Shown: positions 41,068 through 49,323 of the stretch, in pieces
Layout of the letters: the number at the start of each line of letters is the position of its first letter
Position numbering within the stretch: the stretch's first letter is position 1
Assembly (NCBI GenBank): GCA_947503925.1
Contig: CANNFQ010000001.1
Coordinates: 248,001 to 312,000, forward strand
Direction of reading: 5' to 3'
Source: an uncultured Paracoccaceae bacterium
GTDB lineage: Bacteria > Pseudomonadota > Alphaproteobacteria > Rhodobacterales > Rhodobacteraceae
DNA: 64,000 nucleotides
The notes under the pieces: model-generated
Told to the model about the DNA's origin: nothing
The model's input: only the letters and a program-made list of their open reading frames with translations
Databases searched by the model: none
Program-made: the position numbers and the translations under genes

Positions 41068-41754
41068 ATGACCGACACGCTTTTCCCACAGCCCCCGACC
41101 CCGATCATCCCTGTCAACGGCTTGCCCGGGTTCCCGGTGGCCCGGATTTTCTGTGTTGGCCGCAACTATGCCGCCCATGCCGCCGAAATGGGCCATCAGG
41201 TGGATCGCGAGGCACCGTTTTACTTTACTAAATCCGCCCATGCTGTGCTGCCGTCGGAGCAGGATATGCCCTATCCACCCCGCACTGCCGATCTGCATCA
41301 CGAAATGGAACTGGTCGTCGCCATTGGGGCAGAGGCCCGCGAAACATCACAGGCCGACGCGATGGATGCTGTGTTTGGCTATGCTTGCGGTCTCGATATG
41401 ACCCGCCGCGATTTGCAGGCCCGCGCAAAGGAAAAGCGCCGCCCATGGGACACCGGCAAGGATTTCGAGAATGGCGCCATTCTAGCACCCATCACCCCGA
41501 AAGAGGATGTGGGACCCTTGGGCGGGCTGAAAATACAGCTACGCGTGAATGATCTGGTGGTGCAGGACGCGTTGCTGTCAGATATGGTCTGGTCGGTGCG
41601 CGAAATCATTGCTGATCTGTCCACACTTTACACATTGCAGCCCGGTGATTTGATCATGACAGGCACCCCGGCGGGGGTTGGACCAGTGGCGCGCGGTGAC
41701 GTGCTGCATGGTACAATCGGCGATCTTGATCCGGTGCGCACCCGCATCGTCTGA
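41068..41754 (+). CDS. Fumarylacetoacetate hydrolase (FAH)-family protein
   Basis: A 228-residue metal-dependent hydrolase/decarboxylase-type protein. FCVGRNYAAHAAEMG near 29-43, LHHEMELVVAIG near 77-88 with the metal-binding glutamates, and LIMTGTPAGVGPV near the end define the FAH fold. Members cleave or decarboxylate beta-diketo acids such as oxaloacetate and acylpyruvates; substrate unknown. It sits 71 bp upstream of a TRAP operon on the same strand and may process its cargo. Confidence 0.9.
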   Translation: MTDTLFPQPPTPIIPVNGLPGFPVARIFCVGRNYAAHAAEMGHQVDREAPFYFTKSAHAVLPSEQDMPYPPRTADLHHEMELVVAIGAEARETSQADAMDAVFGYACGLDMTRRDLQARAKEKRRPWDTGKDFENGAILAPITPKEDVGPLGGLKIQLRVNDLVVQDALLSDMVWSVREIIADLSTLYTLQPGDLIMTGTPAGVGPVARGDVLHGTIGDLDPVRTRIV

Positions 41755-41825
41755 TCAAATCTGACTTGCGTCTTGTTGGTGCATAGTCTCAAACTCCCCC
41801 CAGATATGATCAAGGGAGGATCACC

Positions 41826-42857
41826 ATGACAACCACACGCCGCACAATGCTGGGCCTGATGACTGCTGCCCTGCTGGGCACCGGTGCCGTTGCACAAGAG
41901 GTCACACTGCGCCTGCATCAATTCCTGCCAGCGCAGGCCAACGTGCCCGCCCATATTCTGGATGTCTGGGCCGACAAGGTCGAAGCCGACAGTGATGGCC
42001 GGATCAAGATTGACCGTTTCCCATCCATGCAGCTTGGTGGACGGCCCCCTGAACTGATCGATCAGGCCATCGATGGTGTGGCTGATATCATCTGGACCGT
42101 GGCCGGTTACACGCCGGGCCGTTTCCCGCAGGTCGAAGTGTTCGAACTGCCCTTCATTTCGCCAGATGCAGAGGCGACCAGCCGTGCCTATTGGGAACTG
42201 GCCGAAGAACGGATGATGGAAACCGAATTTGCCGCCTTCAAGCCGCTTGGCCTTTGGGTGCATGGTCCGGGCGTGATGCATACCAGCCGTCCGATCACCG
42301 ATGTGGGTGACCTGAACGGTCTGAAACTGCGCGCGCCGACCCGCACCACGACAACACTGTTCACCGGGCTGGGGGCGACATCCGTCGGCATGCCCGTCCC
42401 AGCCGTGCCAGAGGCATTGTCAAAAGGTGTGATCGACGGCGCCGTGATCCCGTGGGAGGTTGTGCCCGCGTTGAAAGTGCAGGAATTGGTGGGCAACCAC
42501 ACTGAATTCCCCGGTCAGGCGCTTTATACAACCGCCTTTATCTTTGCGATGAACAACGCCGCCTATGACGGGTTGCCCGATGACCTGAAGGCCGTGATTG
42601 ATGCAAATTCGGGGCTAGAGTTTTCCGCCTTTGCCGGCCGTACCATGCAGGAATATGACGCGCCGGGCCGCGAACTGGCCGTGGGTGCAGGCAACAACAT
42701 CGTCACGCTCAGCGATGAACAGGTCGCTGCATGGAAAGAGGCCGCACAGCCCACAATCGATAACTGGATTACTGAGGCTGACGCTGCCGGGATCGATGGC
42801 ACCGGGCTTTATGAGGCCGCAACCGCATTGATTGCCAAGCATTCGGCTGGCAACTAA
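41826..42857 (+). CDS. TRAP transporter substrate-binding protein (DctP type)
   Basis: A 343-residue periplasmic binding protein with an RR-containing signal peptide (MTTTRRTMLGLMTAALLGT, cleaved after GAVAQ); a Tat route is possible. LHQFLPAQANVPAHILDVWADKVEADSDGRIKI, the ligand arginine in LNGLKLRAPT, and EALSKGVIDGAVIPWEV identify DctP. AGGGAGG lies six bases before the ATG. First gene of the second TRAP system, followed by an intergenic hairpin. Confidence 0.93.
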   Translation: MTTTRRTMLGLMTAALLGTGAVAQEVTLRLHQFLPAQANVPAHILDVWADKVEADSDGRIKIDRFPSMQLGGRPPELIDQAIDGVADIIWTVAGYTPGRFPQVEVFELPFISPDAEATSRAYWELAEERMMETEFAAFKPLGLWVHGPGVMHTSRPITDVGDLNGLKLRAPTRTTTTLFTGLGATSVGMPVPAVPEALSKGVIDGAVIPWEVVPALKVQELVGNHTEFPGQALYTTAFIFAMNNAAYDGLPDDLKAVIDANSGLEFSAFAGRTMQEYDAPGRELAVGAGNNIVTLSDEQVAAWKEAAQPTIDNWITEADAAGIDGTGLYEAATALIAKHSAGN

Positions 42858-42864
42858 ACCTTTC

Positions 42865-42894
42865 GCGACCCCCGTCATTGATTTCGGGGGTCGC
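42865..42894 (+). other. Intraoperon hairpin after dctP
   Basis: GCGACCCCCG pairs perfectly with CGGGGGTCGC around the loop TCATTGATTT. No T-run follows and dctQ starts 20 bases later, so it probably protects the dctP mRNA 3' end or attenuates readthrough, giving more binding protein than permease. Confidence 0.65.
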
Positions 42895-42914
42895 ATTACG
42901 TCCGGAGACACGAT

Positions 42915-43454
42915 TTGCTGCATGCCTTAGTCACGTTTATGGCGCGCTTCATGGCGCTGCTTGGGGGTATCGTTCTGTGCCTGCTGGTGGTTGTGGTCTG
43001 CGTCAGCGTATTGGGCCGCGAGGCAAATGACCTGTCCCATGCCGGATATCTGGGTCCGCTAGGCCCTTGGTTGCTGGAACAGGGCGTCGGCCCGGTGACC
43101 GGTGACTTTGAACTGGTCGAGGCTGGCATTGCATTTGCCATTTTTGCCTTCTTGCCGCTGACCCAGTTGAACGGCGCGCATGCAACCGTTGATATCTTTA
43201 CCGGTGGTTTGGGGCCGCGCGTCAATAACGCCCTTGCGATGTTCTGGAGCGTGGTGATGGCGATGGCCATCATTCTGATCACCTGGCGGCTGTTCGAGGG
43301 GATGCAGGACAAGATCCGCTATCGTGAGACGACATATCTGATCCAGTTCCCGGTCTGGTGGGCCTATGCCGCCAGCCTCGTGGCCGCGATCACGGCCAGT
43401 GTCGTCAGCTTTTACTGTGCTGTGATGCGCCTGACAGGGGTGCGTCAGGGATGA
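42915..43454 (+). CDS. TRAP transporter small permease (DctQ type)
   Basis: A 179-residue, four-helix subunit. The second and third helices surround FELVEAGIAFAIFAFLPLTQLNGAHATVDIF, the DctQ pattern of an acidic residue before a helix and a polar kink. It starts with TTG, preceded by GGAG. It overlaps dctM by four bases (ATGA). Confidence 0.85.
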   Translation: MLHALVTFMARFMALLGGIVLCLLVVVVCVSVLGREANDLSHAGYLGPLGPWLLEQGVGPVTGDFELVEAGIAFAIFAFLPLTQLNGAHATVDIFTGGLGPRVNNALAMFWSVVMAMAIILITWRLFEGMQDKIRYRETTYLIQFPVWWAYAASLVAAITASVVSFYCAVMRLTGVRQG

Positions 43455-44767
43455 CAGATCTGGCCCTTGGATATCTGTCCTTTCCGTTCCTGTTGCTGCT
43501 GATCTTTCTGCGCGCGCCCATTGGGCTGGCAATGCTGATCTGTGGCATTGGCGGCATTTTTCTGGTCACCGATGGCACTATCGTTTCCATGGCCAAGTTG
43601 AAGTCAGAGGTCTATTCCACCTTCTCAAGCTATAACCTGTCGATCATTCCGATGTTCCTGCTGATGGGACAGTTTGCAACCCTATCGGGCATGTCGCGCG
43701 CCTTGTTCAAAGCGGCAGAGGCTTGGCTGGGCCATCGCAAGGGCGGCATGGCCATGGCGGCTGTTGGCGCTTGTGCGGGGTTTGGCGCGATTTGCGGGTC
43801 ATCATTGGCCACCGCCGCGACGATGAGCCGGGTGGCCCTGCCAGAGCTGAAGAAATATGGCTATTCCGGCGGGTTTTCGACCGCGACGCTGGCCGCAGGG
43901 GGCACGCTGGGCATTCTGATCCCGCCCTCCGTCATCCTTGTCATCTATGCCATTCTGACCGAACAGAACATCGCCAAACTATTTGCCGCAGCCTTTATCC
44001 CCGGTATTCTGGCCGCCCTTGGTTACATGCTGACGATTGCGGTTTATGTCCGGCTGTATCCTGATCAGGCGGGCACCCATCCGCGCCTGCCCTATGCCGC
44101 CCGCGCCAAGGCATTGGTGGCGGTCTGGCCCGTGCTGATCGTTTTCGCGGTGGTTGTGGGGGGGATCTATAACGGCTGGTTCACACCAACCGAAGGCGCC
44201 GCAGTGGGCGCGATGGGGACCGGGCTGATCGCGTTATTCTCGGGCTCGCTGAACTGGGCGGTGTTCCGCGACAGTATTCTGCAAACGGCCACTGGCACCG
44301 GCATGATTTTCTTTATCGTGCTGGGGGCGGGGTTCTATAACGGGTTTCTGGCGCTGACACAGGTGCCGCAGGAATTGTCGGGCTGGGTGACAGGGCAGGG
44401 GTTCAGCCCGTGGACTGTGATGATCCTGATCCTGGTATTCTATCTGGTATTGGGCTGTTTGATGGACAGTCTGTCGATGATCCTGCTGACGATCCCGATC
44501 TTTTGGCCTGTCGTCTCAACGCTTGATTTTGGGATGAGCACCGAAGAGGTGGCGATCTGGTTTGGTATTCTGGTGCTGATTGTGGTGGAGGTCGGGTTGA
44601 TCACGCCGCCGGTGGGGATGAACCTGTTTATCATCAACAATATGGACAAGGACACGCCGATGGCGGCGACTTACAAGGCGGTCCTGTTTTTTGTCGGCTC
44701 TGATATTCTGCGGGTGATCATCCTGCTGATGTTCCCGGTCATCACGCTGTTCCTGATCAGACCATGA
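43451..44767 (+). CDS. TRAP transporter large permease (DctM type)
   Basis: A 438-residue sodium-coupled permease with about 12 helices, of normal length. SIIPMFLLMGQFATLSGMSR, GAICGSSLATAATMSRVALPEL and ILIPPSVILVIYA are typical DctM blocks. The ATG at 43451 overlaps dctQ (ATGA). Its stop codon is followed directly by the palindromic element at 44768. Confidence 0.93.
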   Translation: MTDLALGYLSFPFLLLLIFLRAPIGLAMLICGIGGIFLVTDGTIVSMAKLKSEVYSTFSSYNLSIIPMFLLMGQFATLSGMSRALFKAAEAWLGHRKGGMAMAAVGACAGFGAICGSSLATAATMSRVALPELKKYGYSGGFSTATLAAGGTLGILIPPSVILVIYAILTEQNIAKLFAAAFIPGILAALGYMLTIAVYVRLYPDQAGTHPRLPYAARAKALVAVWPVLIVFAVVVGGIYNGWFTPTEGAAVGAMGTGLIALFSGSLNWAVFRDSILQTATGTGMIFFIVLGAGFYNGFLALTQVPQELSGWVTGQGFSPWTVMILILVFYLVLGCLMDSLSMILLTIPIFWPVVSTLDFGMSTEEVAIWFGILVLIVVEVGLITPPVGMNLFIINNMDKDTPMAATYKAVLFFVGSDILRVIILLMFPVITLFLIRP

Positions 44768-44840
44768 CCCTGTCCCGGACTTGATCCGGGACCTCCGCCC
44801 TTGGCTGACCATGAGATCCCGGGTCAAGCTCGGGACGGGG
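44768..44840. repeat. Long palindromic intergenic element, copy 1
   Basis: The arm at 44768-44795 (core TCCCGGACTTGATCCGGGAC) is an imperfect inverted repeat of 44813-44840 (core TCCCGGGTCAAGCTCGGGAC); each arm is itself a small palindrome. It exactly fills the gap between the convergent dctM and kinase genes. A second copy is at 59097-59181. Confidence 0.8.
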
Positions 44841-44844
44841 CGTT

Positions 44845-45498
44845 CTATGCCGGCAGGTTCGGGGCCGGATGCGGTTGCCCGTCAAATGTGAAGTCGCATT
44901 CCAGCGCCTGATCAACCACGCGCTGCGCATTGGGGATGTCGTTGCCCTCGGCCCGACGCGTCGCCACAGCGCGCGAATAGTTCAGCGATAGCCAGCGATG
45001 GATCAGCCGCGCACGCAGTTCGGGCATCGGTACATCCAGTCGTGCGCTAACGTCCCAGAGTGCCGCAAGTTCTGACCAAGGGGTTTCGTTGAACATCAGG
45101 TAATTGCCTTCGACAATCACGATTTCGACGTCCGGCGACACCGCCACGGCACCGGCAATCGCGATGTCACGGGTCCTGTCAAAGATCGGGGCAAACACCT
45201 CATCACCTGTCTTCAACGCTTTGATCAGGCGGACAAATCCGGGGCCGTCAAAGGTTTCCGGCGCACCCTTGCGGGCTTGCATTCCGCGGTCTTCAAGAAC
45301 GCGATTGTCCAAGTGAAACCCGTCCATCGGCACGACAACAGAGGGCCGCTTGCCCAGATTGAGCCTGCGCGCCAGTTCGGTGGCCAGCGTGGATTTGCCC
45401 GAACCCGGTGCGCCTGTCACCGCGACCAGCTTGCGCCCGTGTTCGGACGCCAAAAGATGTTCCGCCAACGCATTGACGTGAAGTGTGAGCGTATTCAA
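44845..45498 (-). CDS. P-loop nucleoside/pantothenate-kinase-like protein
   Basis: A 217-residue kinase of the uridine kinase/PanK-like group. The P-loop is TGAPGSGKSTLATEL near residues 24-38, followed by VVPMDGFHLDNRVLEDRGMQARKGAPETFD (a Walker B/substrate motif) and IVIVEGNYLMFNETPW. The lid region RWLSLNYSRAVATRRAEGND carries arginines. The TTG at 45498 is chosen because of AAGGCAGG upstream and the domain start. Substrate unknown; E. coli YggC is a recognisable relative. Confidence 0.85.
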   Translation of the reverse strand: MNTLTLHVNALAEHLLASEHGRKLVAVTGAPGSGKSTLATELARRLNLGKRPSVVVPMDGFHLDNRVLEDRGMQARKGAPETFDGPGFVRLIKALKTGDEVFAPIFDRTRDIAIAGAVAVSPDVEIVIVEGNYLMFNETPWSELAALWDVSARLDVPMPELRARLIHRWLSLNYSRAVATRRAEGNDIPNAQRVVDQALECDFTFDGQPHPAPNLPA

Positions 45499-45679
45499 AG
45501 TTTTGCCTGCCTTATTCGGGCTTTGCCCTGTTTTGTTACAGGCTAGCGCGAAGCGCCGGACCGGGCGAGTGATTTTTTCGCCAAAACCGAATTCTTGCCC
45601 AAAGGTGTGACTTTGGCGGTGCTTGCAGGTGGTCAACTGTCGCGTCCTGCCCTATCTCTGGGAGTGACAAGGCGCGGCA

Positions 45680-46585
45680 ATGGTGAGGGACGATATGACA
45701 ATGGCCCTGAGGGTCTGGCGTGTTCTGGTGGCGGTCTGGACCACGGCCAGCGAAAAGCACCTTGGCCTGATTGCTGCCGGTGTCGCGTTTTTTGGGATGT
45801 TCGGGATTTTTCCGGGCATTGCGGCGGTGATCGCGATATTCGGTTTGGTCGCTGATCCCGTTGTCATAGCCGAACAGCTGACACTGATGGAAGGGATCAT
45901 CCCGGCTGGCGCTTACGACCTTTTGTCGGGCCAGATCAACGGGTTGGTCAATGCCCCGTCAGAGGCGCTGGGCTGGGCCACGATTGTTTCTATTGCACTG
46001 GCGCTGTGGTCCTGCCGGGCAGGAGTTGCCGCCCTGATTGGTGGACTGAATGCGATTGCCGGGCATCGCCAACGCAACGGTATCATCCAGCTGTTTGTGG
46101 CGTTTTTGTTGACCATCGTTCTTGTCTCCATGGCAATCATTGCTGTTCTGATGGTTGTTGTCCTGCCGATCGCTTTCACCGTGATCTCCAAATTTACGGC
46201 CACTGATTGGTTGATCCAGGGCCAAACCGCCTGGTTGCTTGAAGGAGCCCGGTGGTTGATTGCCCTTGGTGTCCTGATCCTTGCGCTGAACTTGCTTTAC
46301 CGGTTTGGCCCTGCCCGGATCGGGGGCAGGGGCCGTTGGTTCACCGTTGGGTCCGTTGTCGTGGTGATCCTGTGGGTCGCGGCATCGGTCGGCCTGTCCT
46401 ACTACCTGAGCAATTTCGCCAGCTATAATGAGGTTTACGGATCCATCGGTGCCGTGATCGGCCTGCTCTTGTGGCTTTACGTCAGCGCCTATCTGATCCT
46501 TTTGGGGGCCGCGCTGAACGTCGAGCTGCATGGGCAGAACAAGCCCCAATCGGCGGGCGATACATCTTTTCTTGCTGAAGGCTGA
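45680..46585 (+). CDS. YihY/BrkB-family membrane protein
   Basis: A 301-residue inner membrane protein with about six hydrophobic segments. AAGVAFFGMFGIFPGIAAVIAIFG and SGQINGLVNAPSEALGWATI, then LYRFGPAR and VYGSIGAVIGLLLWLYVSAYLILLGAALN, are the family blocks. It was once mislabelled RNase BN; function is unsettled. ATG 45695 with GAGG upstream is an alternative start 15 bases later. Confidence 0.9.
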   Translation: MVRDDMTMALRVWRVLVAVWTTASEKHLGLIAAGVAFFGMFGIFPGIAAVIAIFGLVADPVVIAEQLTLMEGIIPAGAYDLLSGQINGLVNAPSEALGWATIVSIALALWSCRAGVAALIGGLNAIAGHRQRNGIIQLFVAFLLTIVLVSMAIIAVLMVVVLPIAFTVISKFTATDWLIQGQTAWLLEGARWLIALGVLILALNLLYRFGPARIGGRGRWFTVGSVVVVILWVAASVGLSYYLSNFASYNEVYGSIGAVIGLLLWLYVSAYLILLGAALNVELHGQNKPQSAGDTSFLAEG

Positions 46586-46588
46586 GGC

Positions 46589-47347
46589 TCAGACTTGTCC
46601 GCCGGAAATCTCGATCGTTTGCCCATTGATGCTGCGCGCGCCGTCAGAGCACAGCCACATCAGCGCCGATGTGGTTTCGTCCACATCCAGTAACATGCCG
46701 CTGCGGTTCCCTTGCGCGATGGCCGCTATCGCCCCGGCTTCATCCACCCCGAACCGATTCATCAGGCCGGGCAGTTGGTTGCGCACGATGGCGGTGTCCA
46801 CATAGCCGGGGCAAAGCGCGTTAAAGGTGATGGGGCGCTTCATATATTCTTCTGATAGCCCATGGATCAGCCCGATCACCCCGTGTTTGCTGGCCGTGTA
46901 GGGGATCGCGCTTTTCAGGCCTCGCACGCCCGCGATGGAACTGATTACGATCATCCGCCCCGGATCATCGGCCCCCAGCGTTTCGAGCGCCGCCTGCATG
47001 GTCAGGAACACACCATCAAGATTGGTTGTCATGGTGCGCCGCCAATCGGCCAGCGTTGTCTGGGCAAAGGGTTTGCCTTCGGCGATGCCTGCATTGGCGA
47101 TGCAGATCTGCACTGGCCCGCGCGCCCTGGCGGCGGCCGCGATTCCGTCGCGCACGGACGCTTCATCATCCACATCCATCACCAGCGGGTGCAGGCGCGG
47201 GTTTTCTGCCGCGATCTCATCAAGCTTGTCGGCGCGCCTGCCAGTGATCGTGACCTCCGCCCCGGCCTGTGCCAGTGCGATTGCGATGCCTTTGCCAATG
47301 CCTGTACCGCCACCGGTGACGAGCGCGTGTTTGCCTGCATGTTCCAT
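46589..47347 (-). CDS. Short-chain dehydrogenase/reductase
   Basis: A 252-residue classical SDR. TGGGTGIG (11-18), NAG in CIANAGIAEG, and the active site SSIAG with YTASK are complete; SGG at the end is typical of FabG-like and hydroxybutyrate-type members. ATG 47347 has a perfect GGAGG. The substrate cannot be predicted. It is convergent with the BrkB gene, three bases apart. Confidence 0.9.
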   Translation of the reverse strand: MEHAGKHALVTGGGTGIGKGIAIALAQAGAEVTITGRRADKLDEIAAENPRLHPLVMDVDDEASVRDGIAAAARARGPVQICIANAGIAEGKPFAQTTLADWRRTMTTNLDGVFLTMQAALETLGADDPGRMIVISSIAGVRGLKSAIPYTASKHGVIGLIHGLSEEYMKRPITFNALCPGYVDTAIVRNQLPGLMNRFGVDEAGAIAAIAQGNRSGMLLDVDETTSALMWLCSDGARSINGQTIEISGGQV

Positions 47348-47511
47348 GATCAGCCCTCCATTCCCTCGTGATGCTACAGGTGCGCGCTGGATCGGCAAGG
47401 GGCGTGACATCCTGACCTGACGTCGGCAAATGATTGGCGCTGGAGGGGTGGACCTCTAACCGGCTCAGCCGGGTTTCATGAAACTGAACTGATTGTCCCG
47501 AGGCGCAATAT

Positions 47512-47625
47512 CTAGCCAAGCAAATGTTGCGGAGTTCCGCGCGAGGGGGCCGGTGTGCGGACTTTCCAGCCATTCGCGGCAAGGGCATCAATGGCTGCCT
47601 TAAGAAACTGTTCATCTGGTCGATG
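47512..47625 (-). pseudogene. Coding-like tail directly after the DUF2938 stop codon
   Basis: Read in the same frame as the upstream gene after its TGA, about 37 codons encode QFLKAAIDALAANGWKVRTP and then a short end, stopping at TAG 47512. The composition looks like real protein, and there is no start codon. It may be the remnant of a deleted gene's 3' end. I cannot name the family. Confidence 0.35.
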
Positions 47626-48123
47626 TCACGACATCAATTGCGACCAAATCATTCCCGCGACGTAGATTCCGACACCAAAGGACAAGTGGGCGAAAAGGCT
47701 GCGTTGTCGTGCGACCCAAGGAGATGGCGTCTTTGACGCCGCCAATCCAAACCCAAACGCGGGCTGCATCACGCAGAAAGGTGCGCAAAGGCTCAGCACA
47801 CCAATCACGAGCGGATTCAATAAGTTCGGGGCGAGGTACCAATCTGTCCCCATAAGTGCGAGCATCAACAGAACAAAAAACACACCGATACTATAGTGAA
47901 AGAGCCAGCCAACAGTTCGCTCAAAGTGTCGTGGAGGCGATTGCAGGATGGTGTCATGGAAAAACTGCCCCCTTGGTAACCCAATGATCCACCGTCCAAC
48001 CAGTGCGTAGTCTAAACTGGGTATCTTGAAAAAATACCGTTGAAGCCATGCAAAAGCATCCATGAAAGCAGTTGCGCCAATACCAATAACAACCGCAGCA
48101 ATCGCTAAATCCATTTCGTTCAT
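47626..48123 (-). CDS. DUF2938-family membrane protein
   Basis: A 165-residue protein with about four hydrophobic segments. AIAAVVIGIGATAFMDAFAWLQRYFF at the start, GRWIIGLPRGQFFHDTI near 43-59 and PLVIGVLSLCAPFCVMQPAFGFG near 104-126 are the family landmarks; the FMD and MQP motifs are conserved. AAGGAAG lies eight bases before ATG 48123. It is divergent from a MerR regulator with an operator between them, so its expression is probably ligand-induced. The function of DUF2938 is unknown. Confidence 0.82.
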   Translation of the reverse strand: MNEMDLAIAAVVIGIGATAFMDAFAWLQRYFFKIPSLDYALVGRWIIGLPRGQFFHDTILQSPPRHFERTVGWLFHYSIGVFFVLLMLALMGTDWYLAPNLLNPLVIGVLSLCAPFCVMQPAFGFGLAASKTPSPWVARQRSLFAHLSFGVGIYVAGMIWSQLMS

Positions 48124-48169
48124 GACACTTCCTTTTCTTGCGTTGAAAGACGATGGAGCATAACCTGCC

Positions 48170-48189
48170 ACTTCAAGCCGACTTGAGGT
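48170..48189. promoter_or_regulatory. MerR-type operator between merR and DUF2938 genes
   Basis: ACTTCAAG-CCGA-CTTGAGGT is a near-perfect dyad. On the minus strand it overlaps a TTGACC -35 element, and the dyad lies between the -35 and a possible -10, as in MerR-activated promoters with stretched spacers. It is five bases before the merR start codon. Confidence 0.6.
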
Positions 48190-48194
48190 CAAGT

Positions 48195-48608
48195 ATGAAA
48201 ACCATCGATATCGCTGAACTTTCACGACAAACTGGACTGCCTGCATCTACGCTCCGGTATTATGAGGAGCAATCTTTGATCACCGCGATCGGGCGAAGAG
48301 GTCTTCGGCGGCTTTTCGACATTGGTGTCTTTCAGCGCCTTGCCCTTGTGGCATTGGCTAGGTCGGCAGGTTTTTCCCTTTCAGAAATCGCCGCGTTTCT
48401 TCGATCCGATCAGACTTCATCCGTTGACGGCGACATCCTCCGTGCAAAGGCCGCCAAGATTGATCACCAAATTCATATGCTGCAACAGGTTCGTGATGGG
48501 CTGTTACATGTCGCAGAATGCCCAGAACCAAGCCACTTCGAGTGTCCTAGGTTTCAAAAAATGATGCGTATCGCGGCCAAGAAACAAGCGCGGGCGGTTC
48601 AGCGTTAG
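48195..48608 (+). CDS. MerR-family transcriptional regulator
   Basis: A 137-residue regulator. An N-terminal helix-turn-helix opens with DIAELSRQTGLPASTLRYYEEQSLI, followed by the wing residues and a long dimerisation helix (AAKIDHQIHMLQQVRDGLLHVAEC). C-terminal cysteines (AECPEPSHFECPRF) could sense a metal or redox signal. ATG 48195 is the family start. It likely controls the divergent DUF2938 gene. The gene pair is less GC-rich than its flanks. Confidence 0.93.
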   Translation: MKTIDIAELSRQTGLPASTLRYYEEQSLITAIGRRGLRRLFDIGVFQRLALVALARSAGFSLSEIAAFLRSDQTSSVDGDILRAKAAKIDHQIHMLQQVRDGLLHVAECPEPSHFECPRFQKMMRIAAKKQARAVQR

Positions 48609-48716
48609 CCGACCTTCAAGCACAGCGCAGCATCGGTTAAAATGGGCTCATAGCGGTCATGGGCTCTTTAGAGACCTTCCCTGCGCTCGCATCCTCCAGT
48701 ATTGCGGGAGATGATG

Positions 48717-49166
48717 ATGAAATGGTTTGATATTCCGCCCGTCTGGCTTTTGCTGGCGCTTGTGATGACATGGGTCATCGCGGATGTGCAGCCTTTGTGG
48801 CTGCGGATGGGTGGCCCTTTGAGTGACCTCCTTGGCGGGCTTTTGGTTGGGGCTGGCATCGTCCTGATATTGCTTGCCATGGCCGAGATGCGCAAGCGCC
48901 AGACCACGATCATTCCGCATCGCGAGGCTGATCATCTGGTCACGACAGGTGTTTTCAAACGCAGCCGTAATCCGATCTATCTGGGCGATGCGCTGATCCT
49001 TGCCGGGCTCGCCCTGCGCTGGGACGCGCCGATTGCCCTGATTCTGGTGCCGTTGTTCATGTTCACGACCACCCAGCGCTTTATCTTGCCCGAGGAAGAC
49101 GGGCTGCGCCGGAAATTTCGTGCTGAATTTGCGCACTATTGCGAAAAGACGCGGCGTTGGATCTAG
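48717..49166 (+). CDS. Isoprenylcysteine carboxyl methyltransferase-like (ICMT/PEMT) membrane protein
   Basis: A 149-residue membrane protein with three to four helices. The C-terminal block RNPIYLGDALILAGLAL and FILPEEDGLRRKFRAEFAHYCEKTRRWI match the SAM-binding signature of bacterial ICMT-like methyltransferases (RHPxYxG, then EExxLxxxFGxxYxxYxxxxxRW). ATG 48717 has GGGAG six bases upstream. The methyl acceptor is unknown. Confidence 0.85.
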   Translation: MKWFDIPPVWLLLALVMTWVIADVQPLWLRMGGPLSDLLGGLLVGAGIVLILLAMAEMRKRQTTIIPHREADHLVTTGVFKRSRNPIYLGDALILAGLALRWDAPIALILVPLFMFTTTQRFILPEEDGLRRKFRAEFAHYCEKTRRWI

Positions 49167-49323
49167 GCGGTGGTGCAATCGACGTGCGGACACCGCCAAA
49201 CTAGCGCTAACAGTGGTCTTTTTGCCCATGATATAAAAGAACGCGCCGCCTCCTCCCTTGTGAAATATTATTCCGCCATATAATCCAGCCTCTGAACGCA
49301 AGAGCAAATATGGGGGATGGTCC

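Noticed and set aside
45959..46549. 196-codon minus-strand frame opposite BrkB
   Set aside because: Antisense to a membrane protein with clear family blocks; glutamine/histidine/arginine-rich shadow translation.
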